Assembly: GCA_903813345.2 (NCBI GenBank)
Contig: CAIIXF020000006.1
Coordinates: 7,430,989 to 7,494,988 of the forward strand
Direction of reading: 5' to 3'
DNA from: Owenia fusiformis
Lineage: Eukaryota > Annelida > Polychaeta > Sabellida > Oweniidae
DNA length: 64,000 nucleotides
Numbering within the stretch: position 1 is the stretch's first letter; each line of letters opens with the position of its first letter. A model generated the notes under the pieces. The model was not told where the DNA came from. It ran no database searches and was given only the letters and a program-made list of their open reading frames with translations. Made by a program: the position numbers and the translations under genes. Shown here one piece after another: positions 1-11,600 of the stretch.

Positions 1-2068
1 CATAGCCTTGTAAAAAACAAAGATTGCCTTCCAGTAAATATTGTCAAACTGCAATGATACTCACAAACGAGGAGTAATAGCGGTCAGTCTAGTTCACAAT
101 GTAAAAGAAACTGGACAATGAAGCTTGCAATAACAGAATAATCCGTATAACAATTCAAGTGTAATTAGGTTGGTGCAAGATGAGGATTACTAGTGCACCT
201 GGGGCAAAACAAAGGATCCGTTACCTAATGTACCTGAAGGTGCCCCCAAAGGTTTCATTGAAAATAATATGAAAATAGTTACTTCTATCAATTATGAACA
301 CATCGAAAATGAAATTATGTCATTTGGAATAAAACTAAGGCCATTCAGTGCATTTAAGTTTGACTACGCAAATCATTCTAAATATCATTTTAAGGGTATG
401 TTAGTCTTCATTCATGATCATTTTAAGTATCTTGACCATTCCTCAATCGATATATCAGAACATCGTTAAGGTAGAACACAAAGAGCAACATATTTAAAAC
501 ACATATCATAAAAAACTTTGAAAAAATGAACCTTAATAAATATGTTCTCAACAATAGTACCATGATCACCTCAGTTGTTAACAGTAGGCATTCAACCTAG
601 AGGGTATATTAATATATCATTAAGGTGGGACACAGAGGGCAACATACTGAAATACACAAATTATAAAATAACCCCTAAAAATAATATATCATATGATAAA
701 ATGAACCTTGTTAAAAGTGTTCTGAACAATAGTACCATGATCACCCTTATTGTATATACTGTAGCTTTAACCTTGGTATTTAACCTAGATACTATGTCGA
801 AACATCATTAAAGATAAGGTAGAACACAAAGAGCAACAGTTGAAAATACAAAACCTAAATCTAGTTGCGACTTTGCATTGCATTATATTTTCATTGTCAA
901 AGAAATTGAAACAATGATGACATAATAGTATTAGTTTATTTCATATGACCACTTAACAAGCAATATTCATTCGAACTAATGACTAGCTGAAATATATTTT
1001 TTCGATTATCAGGCTCATTGCTTACATATCACATGTTCTAATAGTATACCCCATGAACAGATTTTTGAAAAACATTATTTTAAGTTACCTTTGTTTAATT
1101 GCTTTATTGCAAATGACACGTTTTCTTTGATCTTGTTATCATTGAAAATTGAATACATATCTGTTTAGAGGTTTGAACACGGTGCTCAGAATTATCTATG
1201 GGAACCCGGGTTGGATGTCTCTGTGGCATGATACATTGACACAATAGTTTATTGAATATGATAGAGTTTGTTGGAAGGTTCAGTCCAGAATATCTTTCAA
1301 GTAAGATTTTTCATTTTTATAGAAGACAATGTTCAAGGCAGAATGGGTTCTTGACTATATTGGCAATTTCAATATGGCCTCCCTTTTGAAACTAAAATTT
1401 TTGCTATACTTTCATATTGTGTATTTTCCACACTTAGGACCCTCTCTTATTTCATGTTCGAATTATAAAATAGTGTCAATACTAAACAATAAAGGTAAAT
1501 TCAGAGGGGGTCTGGTTTGTGGAAGTATCTGTCAATGAATGTAGAAGGTTATTCACTGTTTACAACAAAAACACAATAGGGTGTCTTTCAATACAATAGG
1601 ATTACTAACTATTTATGCATGAATGGTACATGAAATGAAGCTTAGTAGATTAGGACACATTTAATTCTTATATTGAAAAGTGAAATTAAGTCTATCTACA
1701 TAACTAAGATTTAATCAAGGTTCTGTGTGAAAATATGTCAAAATTACTCATTTGAAGAGTCAACATGATATGTGTTAAGAATCACTGTAAAAACACCCTT
1801 TTACCATTTTTTCCACACTATTTTGGTGATTTGTTGAAAATATACTAAATAAAGATTCAAATTGCATAAAAATAATTCTGGAATTCCATTTCACCATTTT
1901 CAATAATTTTCTAAGTTCTTATAGGTACACTAATAGGTACGGATCCTTTGTTGCTTTTATCACATAGTACTGGCTTTTAATGATCGTCTCAATGACCAGA
2001 GGATAAAGGCCAAGAACAAATGGGAGTCTAATTACTAATCAATGGTATGAATGTTGCTCCATTTACAT
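1..2068. other. Non-genic AT-rich DNA
   Basis: I see no exon with recognisable protein similarity and no convincing splice-bounded reading frame here. Short open frames occur but are AT-rich and resemble nothing known. The only structure noticed is the imperfect tandem repeat listed separately. It may be intergenic or intron of a gene outside the window. Confidence 0.5.
455..850. repeat. Imperfect tandem repeat, about 170-190 bp unit
   Basis: Blocks starting near 461, 618 and 802 share a segment resembling ATCRTTAAGGTRGRACACA followed by RAGRGCAACA. The first two also share an AAAATGAACCTT segment, an ACAATAGTACCATGATCACC segment and an end in CAACCTAG or TTAACCTAG. The third copy is truncated. 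Similarity is clear by eye but diverged. Confidence 0.6.
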
Positions 2069-2559
2069 ACAGGGTGGGCCAAAAAAAAACCAATACCCAA
2101 CTTCAAATCAGGATAAAAATAGTTACATTCAATATGGTACATTGACTTACATACCATTTTAAAGGTTATACAATTTCAAACAATTTGGTATATAACACTA
2201 TGTCATGAAATCAATAGTAAAGTTTTATTATACTTATTTGGGAGGCCGGGTCGCTATTTAAGGTCTCCAGATTTAAGGGAGAAAATAGTAAATCTGCGGA
2301 ATTATGTTAGTTTTTTATTTATAGAATATCATTCTTTTGTTAAGTGAATACATGCTTGGATACTGATATTTTCATCATTGTGTGACTAAATTTATGTTTA
2401 TGAATTTCAGTGTTGTTTAATAACATTTTACACTTTATTTATTTAAACAATTTTCACAATTGCTCAATATACCCCCACCCCCTCCCCTATGCATCAACAA
2501 TAAGCTTCAAGTGGTAGCGCAATATATCAATAACATTATTGAGAGATTTCTGTTGCAAT

Positions 2560-2830
2560 TCATTTCAGCACTTTGGGATTCTGTTTCAGCACATCAAAGC
2601 TGTTTATTTGATGCTTTTGACTGTACCATTCCTCGAGATGGCTCCATGTATCGTAATCAAACAAATTACATGTAGCATCGGGGCTGTTGGGTGGCCAAGC
2701 ATCGAGATCAATCAAATTGACACCTTGTTTGCAAAGGAATGCCAATGTCTCTTGAGATCTATGGTACGGGGCAATGTCTTGTTGGAAAATAAAATCCTCG
2801 TCACATATACGTTTATTGTCTTTTAACAGA
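2560..2830 (-). pseudogene. Tc1/mariner DDE transposase relic
   Basis: The minus strand reads through a segment containing FIFQQDIAPYH and then WPPNSPD. These correspond to the motifs around the second and third catalytic acidic residues of IS630/Tc1/mariner transposases (typically QQDNAPxH and LPPNSPDLNPIE). The usual NPIE after the second motif is lost, and no N-terminal DNA-binding domain or first catalytic aspartate is seen. Only about 90 residues remain of a family normally near 340. It is non-functional and lies inside the 2070-3935 element. Confidence 0.7.
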
Positions 2831-2964
2831 CCCCTTTGAGTACTTATTGATAATAAACTACACTAAAATTCATTAACAATAAGTTAAGTCACACAATATG
2901 CAAATATACAAGCATTTATTCCATAATAACATGTTTTCCCTGGGAAAATAACAGGGAATAAAAG

Positions 2965-3085
2965 TGTTATTTGAAAAATCCCGTATCAGATCCCGTATCA
3001 GCCAAAATCCCGTATCAGATCCCGTTTTGGATCCCGTATCAGCAAAAATCCCGTATCAGATCCCGTATCAGAAATATTCCCGGTA
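2965..3085. repeat. CCCGTATCAGAT short tandem repeat
   Basis: About seven copies of ATCCCGTATCAG or ATCCCGTTTTGG occur with AAAA-containing spacers. This minisatellite is nested within the Tc1/mariner-type element. Confidence 0.75.
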
Positions 3086-3195
3086 ATTTCTCTTGAGTTT
3101 TACGCTTTTCGTCTAGCACATCTCTACAGGAAGTAAAAAAATCGTTTTTATTATCATCTAGTTTACGTCTATTACTGTGACAAAGGTCTATTACT

Positions 3196-3450
3196 GTGAC
3201 AAATATGTCTAGGTATGCAACAGAGGATGTTGATGACTTCATTAAAGGTCAAGAAAATATCAATACTTCGAAGAAAACTAAAAGTGACATAAAAATCCTA
3301 GTAGATTTTTTACGGAGTGAGAGGAATGAACTCAGACCGATCGAGGAGATAGATCCCCATGATCTTAATGACCACCTCAAACATTTTTTCAGTGGAATCA
3401 GTTTGGGTTTCAACATAGTAAATAGTTCTCTACAATTAAAAAAGTCTTAA
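3196..3450 (+). pseudogene. Recombinase/Crypton-like N-terminal fragment
   Basis: The 84-residue open frame contains KKTKSDIKILVDFLRSE followed by RPIEEIDPHDLNDHLKHFF. This pattern (KKT, a short helix, then a PxDLNxxLxxFF-like helix) resembles the N-terminal SAM-like region of tyrosine recombinase-derived proteins related to KIAA1958, ZMYM2 and QRICH1, which are common as Crypton-like transposons in invertebrates. The reading frame stops soon after, with no catalytic domain. It sits between the arms of the mariner-type element, so I read it as a fragment of another mobile element. The assignment rests on pattern memory only. Confidence 0.4.
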
Positions 3451-3519
3451 GTGTGAAATATTATGAAATAAATAGGTTATTGATGGTCGTGATGGAATAT
3501 GGATTTATTCCTTGAGAAA

Positions 3520-3640
3520 ATATGATATTGGCCTCAGAAAATATCATATTGACACTCGGGCTATCGCCCTCGGTCAATATGATATTTTCCTTGGCCAATA
3601 TCATATTTTCCCTCGGAATAAAATCCATATTCCATCCCTC
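3520..3640. repeat. Palindromic CAATATGATATTTTC repeat
   Basis: Inverted copies of AATATGATATT-like words surround the core GGGCTATCGCCCTCGG. Further inverted words (GAATATGGATTTATTCC and GGAATAAAATCCATATTCC) form the outer arms, so the whole segment can fold back. It lies inside the 2070-3935 element. Confidence 0.55.
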
Positions 3641-4008
3641 CCATTAAATAACCTCTATTTATTCACCTAACAAAATGATATTCTATAAATAAAAAATTAC
3701 ATTATTCCGCAGATTTACTATTTTCTCCCTAAAATCTGGATACCTTAAATACTGACCCGGCCTCCCAAATAAGCATAATAAAACTTTAATATTGATTTCA
3801 TGACATAGTGTTATATACCAAATTGTTCGAAATTGGATAACCTTTAAAATGATATATAAATCAGTGTATAATATTGAACATAGCTATTTTCAGTCTGATT
3901 TGAAGTTGGGTATTGGTTTTTTTTGACCCACCCTGTATGTGTTCCACATAGACATTTCCTTATGCACACTATAAAAACAGACGCGAAGATTTCATATTTT
4001 ACTTGTTT

Positions 4009-4014
4009 TTTATT
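4009..4014 (-). terminator. Distal poly(A) signal AATAAA of the snf-type gene
   Basis: The minus strand reads AATAAA here, followed by A/T-rich sequence. It is 31 nt downstream of an ATTGTAC box and 37 nt downstream of the last U1-loop-like hairpin. An alternative AATAAA on the same strand at 5413-5419 could give a shorter 3'UTR. No transcript evidence is available. Confidence 0.55.
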
Positions 4015-4044
4015 CAATATTTTCATATTTTTTCTTACAAAACT

Positions 4045-4071
4045 GTACAATCTAGCAATGTGCAATGCTAG
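4045..4071 (-). promoter_or_regulatory. U1 SLII-like hairpin plus ATTGTAC box next to poly(A) signal
   Basis: Read on the minus strand from 4071 to 4052, a CUAGC/GCUAG stem closes the 10-nt loop AUUGCACAUU through a C-G pair. U1 snRNA stem-loop II has the 10-nt loop AUUGCACUCC, also closed by C-G. The next seven bases (4051-4045) are AUUGUAC. The known vertebrate U1A polyadenylation-inhibition element uses the pair AUUGUAC and AUUGCAC upstream of the poly(A) signal. The site lies in the 3'UTR of a gene for a member of the same protein family. Confidence 0.75.
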
Positions 4072-4625
4072 TTATATTTTACATCAGTTGAACAGTGACG
4101 ATGATGATGAGACATAAAACTAAAATCACTGAAAAATACAATACATTACAATGGTCTACATTAGTCTTATGCAAAGCCCAAGAAAACAAACACTACATTG
4201 ATGAATCCTGTTTTTTGCCAAGTCATTTCTTGATTCTGTGCATAAGACTACATTACATGCTATAGTGTATGATGATTGATGAATAATTTACAATCCCTGA
4301 ATATATTGCTCAATACCATGAAGCCATTCACATTTTACTGCCCCATCATGTAACTTTAGATTTACAATAATTAAACTAAAGAACCAATCTAAATAATACA
4401 GACGATACATCATGTTAGGTGTGCTATCTTTAAAAGATGAATAGCTTCAATAGTGAGATTGATAGTCTCACATCAAACACTCGTGATCACCCCGACATAT
4501 TCGAACCCTCGCAAGGGTAGAAATATCAATATACAGGGGGACCAGACTTGATATAAGACTAAATACATTGCCTACCTGTCATTTTTAATCGCATTCTCAC
4601 TTTTAAACCAAAGTGTAGTATACAG

Positions 4626-4647
4626 TCTGACTAAGTGCAATGTCAGA
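4626..4647 (-). promoter_or_regulatory. U1 SLII-like hairpin in snf 3'UTR
   Basis: On the minus strand a perfect 6-bp stem, UCUGAC with GUCAGA, closes the 10-nt loop AUUGCACUUA. The closing pair is C-G and the first seven loop bases are exactly the U1A/SNF recognition heptamer. The stem sequence differs from that of the other four hairpins. Confidence 0.75.
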
Positions 4648-5322
4648 TTATTCTTATCAGATGGCATACATTACCAACTCATACAAATTATACCTCTGTT
4701 CACTGACTAACTGTAACCCACCTGTCACACATATTGGTGTGTTACAGTTGTTCACTGTGGGATCTGATAATATCAGTATCTGTTCTTACATTAATGGAAT
4801 AGATGGCAGTAGCAGATAGAAGCATGTTAGATTCAAACTTTAATACCATAACATGATCAATTCTGCCGTTTATGATTTTTAATGCATCATACAAACCATA
4901 TCTGCAAAAACTACTGAATAAATAGCACTACCATGACAGTGTATGACACGTAACCAGAACACGTTTTTGTGCCAACCTTGAACATTTTGCTAAGCTATTT
5001 TTAGCAGTTCTACTAAAATGCAGAAGTATCAAAAAATAGTACATTGCAAAAAATAAGTGAATAGCATTTAAATCATGTGACTGAAACCCAAGTATCTCTT
5101 AGTGTATGTGTAGTATCTTTCTTATCAGGCTTCATACTTAACCAGATACAAACCATTTCTGAAAACTCTTCAATGCACTATCAATCTCCACACCTCAGAC
5201 ATGTATACATTATATGGAGCATTGTTGTCATAGTCCATACACAGAGCTAGTAAAGTTCAGAGAAGTCCCATAATTGTGGAAGTAACCATGCGTTAATGGT
5301 AGTTTGCTACAAAACAAGGATA

Positions 5323-5342
5323 CCAGCATGGTGCAATGCTGG
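5323..5342 (-). promoter_or_regulatory. U1 SLII-like hairpin in snf 3'UTR
   Basis: The minus strand has stem CCAGC with GCUGG around loop AUUGCACCAU, 10 nt, closed by C-G. Two or three more pairs (UAC with GUA) can form outside if one C is bulged. Confidence 0.75.
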
Positions 5343-5378
5343 GTAAGGAGCCATTAGATATGTCAATACAAATCCAAC

Positions 5379-5396
5379 AGGCGATGTGCAATGCCT
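5379..5396 (-). promoter_or_regulatory. U1 SLII-like hairpin in snf 3'UTR
   Basis: The minus strand has stem AGGC with GCCU around loop AUUGCACAUC, 10 nt, closed by C-G. It is only 36 nt from the hairpin at 5323-5342, so two bound proteins could contact each other. Confidence 0.7.
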
Positions 5397-5558
5397 TGCT
5401 GACCATTAGGGTATTTATTTGGAATTAAAACCATAGTTGAAATTGTTGAAATGTTTTAAGCTCATAATCAATATAGTTCAGCTTAAGTCATGATGCTTAA
5501 ATTCCCAAAATATCAAATGTGTAAATATTCACTCGTGATAAATAGAAAATCTATAGAT

Positions 5559-5574
5559 AGCCTTGTGCAATGCT
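5559..5574 (-). promoter_or_regulatory. U1 SLII-like hairpin near snf stop codon
   Basis: The minus strand has the 10-nt loop AUUGCACAAG closed by a short AGC/GCU stem. One C.A mismatch and then an A-U pair follow outside. This is the weakest of the five stems. It begins about 70 nt after the stop codon. Confidence 0.6.
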
Positions 5575-5643
5575 GTTGTGTGTCTTTAACCTACTAAACA
5601 CTGAATTACACATTACAACATCTCATAATACACGATCTATACT

Positions 5644-8600
5644 CTATTTCTTTGCAAATGAGATCTTCATAGCATTAGATGGAGTGATCTTGAATCCTTG
5701 AAGAGCATCCTTAGCAGCGGCTGCTTGCATTTCATTCTCAAACTCGACAAAGGCGATGTCATGACGACCTGGTACCAGACGCACCTCTTTGAACCCTGGG
5801 AACCTGAAGATGAAGACAATATTTAAGTATAATATATTTTCTCAACTGAGTGAAATGTCGAATTTTATCTATTATAACAAAATGTTTTTGAAAAAATGAA
5901 CAATTTAACCTGTCTCAAAAGAAGAGAAAGTAATTAAAATATCAAACATTGTCATGATTTCCTGCTAGGAAGAATGAAGAGTCTTCTAGTCTAGTAGCTG
6001 GTTGTCCCCATAATTTTTCTTAACAAGACCGCTTATACATATTTCTAAATGTACACAGTAAAATCACAAATACACTCACTGTATATTTGTACCTGTGTCT
6101 GGGATTTGGACCACTCATTTTGTCTCAAGGAAGAGTGACTATTACATCATGTGGTAAGATGAAACAGCCAAAAAGCCTTTACTTTTATGTTGCACTTATG
6201 ATATGGTCTGTGCCACAAATATCAGGAACAGACCACCAGTATGTTATCAAAAATGCTTTCCAGTTGTACAAATATAGCCTAGTAGAGATGAATACAGGGA
6301 TTTCATCAAATTTTTTGACAACATGTAAATGAATGAAAAATACAGGAAAAATTATCACAAGGTTGGTCGGAATGACAAAATGCCTAAGCATGACATTTTA
6401 CTAAAAATGATCAACCACTGTGAACTACAGTGAAAAAAACAGTGAGGCTGTTCTACTTACTGGTTGAACAACATGGACAGCATCATCTCATTGGTTTCTT
6501 CAGGAAGGTTGGTTAAGAAGAGAATCTGGTTAGGGGGCTGTTCAGGCATTGCAGTTGGCCCAGTAGCTGCAGGTGGGGCACTTGGAGCAGGGGCGGCTGC
6601 TATAATGAAGAAAAAAACAAAACAATGATGAATGGAAGCTTTTATTTACCTGTCAGAAAGACAACAAAAAATCAAATTTTTGTCTGAAGGGAAGAAAACA
6701 GACATACCATGAGACATGCCTGCCAAAAACCTTCATATTGTTTGATATAGCACTGCTTTGTATGGCTATTGTTCATTGAGTTTGAACTTTCACCTTAACA
6801 TTGCGTGCAAGTCCCGAATGATCAAACACATTTTGAGAAGATATTTTCATTGACTCTTTATAACTACAATGAAACAGGAGTAGAACTGGAAAGATTTAAA
6901 AATATGGTGTAAAATGTAGTATTACCTTGTGCAGGCATCTGTGGGGTGAACTGTTTGGGAGCAGCATTAGAAGCAGCAGCTGCAGCCTCCCTCCTGAAAC
7001 GACAGCATTAAGCATTGTAATAAAAACAGCATGAAAAACCAGGCAATTCAGCCTCTTGCACATTACCAGTTGAAATATTCTCAATATGAAATTAACAGGA
7101 TACATGATACAGAACAGAACTGAATGTTGAAAGTATGTAAGTTTCCATGTTAAATATTGCGTCAATACCCTGCTACACGATATCCTTTTCCTATCCTGGG
7201 TTTGAGGCAATTAAGTGGAAAGGGAGTAGAGGGGAATGTGCAGGATCTAATTATAATATGTCCTAACTGGCTAAATTTAAGTTTGTTTCAATGTTCAGCT
7301 TTTCCATTATAATTTTCTGGCTGTTGTTGGTAGAATTCTATTTAAACCCAAGTTTGAGTGAATAAATTCTGACATTTACAGATGCATACTTTTCACAATT
7401 GCCAGTTCCATACCTGCCAACCTCTCAGAGAAAAAAAACAGGAGTTTTTTAAAAAAAAAACAGGAGAATCCGGGAGATATTTTGCAAAAAACAGGAGAAA
7501 AACAGGAGACTTTTACTGAAAAAAACAGGAGAAAACAGGAGACTTCTTTTAAAAAACAGGAGAAAACAGGAGGTTTCTTTTAGAAAACAAGTTACCATCT
7601 AAAAAACAGGAGATTTTCAGTCTAAACAGGAGATTTTCTTTAAAAACAGGAGAAAACAATTTATTTTAAAAGCATGAGAAAACAGGTTATCTTTAAAAAC
7701 AGGAGAAAACAGGGTATTTCCTTTTAAAACAGGAGAAAACAGGATATTTTCCTTAAAAACAAGAGAAAACAGGATATTTTCTTTAAAAACAGGAGAAAAC
7801 AGGAGACTTCTTTATAAAACAGGAAGTTTCTCTTGGTAAAGATACTAAGTAAAAAACAGGAGATCTTCTGTCAAAACAGGAGAGGAGGAGGATTGGCTCC
7901 CAGAATGCAACATCGATACTCTGTCGATATTCTTGATGTCATGATTGCAAAATTCGAATTCAAACAGCCGCTATTTTATTCACTTCAACATTTGTATCGT
8001 TAATTTTGGTCTTATTTTCAAACGAAAATGCAGTTTGAATTCGAATTTTGTAGTCACGACATAGGGAGTATCGGTATCGATGTTGCATCCTGGGAGCCAA
8101 TCCTCCTTGGTCCAGGATGGAAAAACCAAAAAGCTCACCGTAAATGTAACTTCAATGGTAAAATCATTCAAACTTATCTAACATGATTTCTCTTAATGTA
8201 TAGATCTATACATGCTCAATCTTGGTAGGCTTACGCAATCGTGCATAAATAGACAAAATTATTCTTACCCCGTTTCACGGACATACTTGCGCAGATTCTT
8301 ATCACCTCCACTCAGGAGATTATCTACGTAATACGCATGCGCTGGGATCGTAATAAAGGATGGATTCGCTCTTACTGATTAAAATTGTTGCGCATGCGCT
8401 AATTTCCTTGTTGATTGGACATTTATATTAGATTAACTTTGTTTTTCATGATTAGATGTCGCTGGAGTTAATTGACTTTATGTAAGATACTGGAGACGAT
8501 CGATGAGTACTCGGATTCAAGTTAAAAATCGGGAGGTAGGAGGAAAAAACGGGAGGACACAGACAAAATCGGGGGATTTTTACCTTAAACATGCGAAGTT

Positions 8601-11600
8601 TTTTGTAGAAATCGGGAGAAAAAATCGGGAGATGATGAAAAATTACAAAATTAGAAAATCGGGAGATGGCAAAATTGCGCGGGAGATGAGTTAAAAAAAC
8701 AGGAATCTCCCGATTTAAATCGGGAGTTGGCAACTGTGCAGTTCTCTATTTAGTAGATTGAAAGTATGTCTGAAGGGAAGAAAACAGACATACCATGAGA
8801 CATGCCTGCCAAAAACCTTCATATTGTTTGATATAGCACTGCTTTGTATGGCTATCGTTCATTGAGTTTGAACTTTCACCTGTAACATTGCGTGCAGGTT
8901 TGTACCCTAAAAATATATCCTGGTAACTCAAGCCTTGATAACATTAAATGAATGAAGTCTTACTTGGCCTTCTGTTTCTTCCTCTTGCCACTCTCTTCCT
9001 CCACTTTCTTTTGCTTCTTGGGTCTCTCTACAAACGTTCCCTTCATTTTGGCTATTATGTCAGAGTCCTTCTTTGAGTAGGCTATCCTCTACAAATCAAT
9101 CAAAATACACTGAAATGGGTATTAAGATTTCTCTCAGTTTAAACAGTAAATTCTGCATTTGAAACAGAAACAGGCAATTCAGTAGTATTTCTCCATGTTT
9201 GTAGTTCCAAGTAAGACAAATAATGCATATCTCTTATTTAGGAATAAATAATGATAGGCCATTCATTATGGGGAAATTCAGCACGAGTTTGACAGAATGT
9301 CGTACAAAGCACAAACACAAGGTATCATTAATGAAATGAGTGTATTTGTACGGACATCCTGTTCAACAAGTGTAGAATTTCACCATATTGAGTGGTGTCT
9401 CATTATTAATTCTGATTCAAACATAAAAATAAAACATTGTTTAGAAAATTGGGGTCCATAAAATAACCAAACTTGCTGTTATTTTCACCATTCATAGGTG
9501 TGAAGTCACAATATATAGTTCCTGGATGATTGACGATTGAAATATATGATGCATTCTGATTGGTTGAGAAATTCAATTATAGAGCATGATAATGTTTGAA
9601 TTACTGATGTTGCCCAAAAAAATAGTTATATCGACTAGGAGTTCTTGAAAAACACTGGATTGAATTATTATAAATGGATCATGAATATTTATATATTCCA
9701 ACTGAATGTAGGTTTATGTGAATAAAACATAAATGTAAGAATTCTAACCATAGGTTTATCATAAAAGGGGAATCCCTGCATAGACCTGAGAGCACTGGTT
9801 GCACTTGTTACTTCTTTGAATATAACAAATGCTTGTCCTCTTGCCTTTAACGTCTTAGCTGCAACTATGTCCAGGATTTGACCAAACTGTGAGAATATTG
9901 CAAAAAGAGACTTCTTCAGTTCTGAAATAAAAGTAACAGAGACATGAATTCAAAACCATAAGAATATGGCAAACAAAGCTTTTTGAACTTTTTTTACACA
10001 TATGCTACAAAAAGAACATGATTTTTTATATTACCAAGCCAATTGACAAAAATTTAGTCTTGTCTGAAGGAAGAGTGACTATCTCATCATGGGGTAAGAC
10101 GAAACAGCCAAAAAGCCTTTACTTTTATATTGCACTTACGATGAGGTCTGTGTTACAAGTATCAAACAAAGACCAGTATATATTACAAGTGCAGTTAATA
10201 AAGTGTGGGTTGTTTGATGTTTGTACTCTGTAATAATAGCTGTTTTCCCGATATATATCACGAGGTAAAGGATTCTCATTTGCACAAGATTTGGCAAATT
10301 CATTCAATTATTTTCATATTTTTTCATTTCCAAATAAAGTGTTCAACTTGTCTACTCACTTGAATTTTTCCAAGAAACATGAAAAATACAAGTGAGCCAA
10401 TAACTGCACTGTGGTCCTTTTTTGATTTTGGTTGCTTTCTTAAAGGTTTTATAAACTCACAAAAGGTGATTTTGACTGAAGAAGTTATGAATCCTGTGAT
10501 GGATGGAGTCAATATGAGGAATACTACATGTTCTTACCTTCCTTCTTGATCTTCTCATTGAGATTGTTGATATAAATTGTGTTGTTTGGTCGAATATCCA
10601 TGTTTACTGGTGGTATCTGATGTTCGAGTTAAGGTTAGATATTATGTATGTTCAGGAATTTTAATGGCTTCCTCACTGCACAGAAAGTATGAATGGGTCG
10701 TCTGCTGTATTAGTCTATTATTTCAGTAAAGTCTGTTACACTGCTTCAAAGCCAAGTAGTTAAACCTGAAATCTAAGAAATCTAAATAATATTGTGCAAT
10801 AATATATAGAAAAATATATTCATATTGCACACGAATGACATTTGTATATGTTGGATTGCTTGTAAATTGGCTCATAAAGTCTGTAACCTCTTATATTTTG
10901 ATGCTTCTCTACCATGTTAATTCTCAAAAAAATAACATGGCGGACAGACCTCAAATTACAAGAGGGCACAGGCTTATTGCACTAAACACTAAATAATCTG
11001 AAATATACAAATGTCATTCATGTGCAATATGAATATATTTTTCTATATATTTATGGCACGATGGTCTATAGATTTCTTATTTTTCAAGTTCAACTGCTTG
11101 CCTTTGAAGCAGTGTAACAGACTGTAGGACCTGTTCGTGCTCTTTAAAATTTAGACCCAAGTATAGAAGAATACACACAAAAATTATAAATTATAAAATC
11201 AACGAACAAACATTCAATTTTCACAATGTTCGGTAATCTATTATATTGAAACTTCCGGAACTTACAAGGAAATCATTCATTTCCACGGTTCGTATTTTAC
11301 CTCTTGGATATTGTGCTGAATGCTCTATGGTAGACATAACAAAGGTGATAGGGTTTCATTGAAATATGTGTTCTAACCTCTAGAGGGTAAGTAAGACTCC
11401 TAATCTTCAGGTAACTCTTATATTTCAAGTTCTTCCGACGAAGTCAGTCCAGGAAATTGGGTGTACATTGTTGTCTCCGATATTGCTAGAATACAGGCTT
11501 CTCATGTTTGTGTTGTTTGCTGTATCAGCATTGAACAAATTGCTTGGAGATTAAAAATATCTAGATGTAGATGTTACCATGTGATCCAATCCTTCTCAGA

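Larger units (their letters stand above)
2070..3935. mobile_element. Decayed Tc1/mariner-type transposon with long inverted ends
   Basis: The element starts CAGGGTGGG and ends CCCACCCTG, and is flanked on both sides by TA, the target duplication expected for Tc1/mariner elements. The two ends are inverted copies over about 280 bp (2070-2350 and 3659-3935), diverged by substitutions and small gaps. Inside, on the minus strand at about 2560-2830, lies a transposase relic. The middle also holds a CCCGTATCAGAT repeat, a recombinase-like fragment and a palindromic AT segment, so other elements probably inserted into it. It ends about 70 bp past the snf distal poly(A) signal, which makes it a downstream neighbour of that gene. 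Confidence 0.75.

Noticed and set aside
10795-11037. Further ATTGCAC/GTGCAAT words in snf intron 1
   Set aside because: They fall inside the arms of a MITE-like fold-back element, occur on both strands and are not framed as 10-nt C-G-closed loops, so they are not counted with the 3'UTR array.
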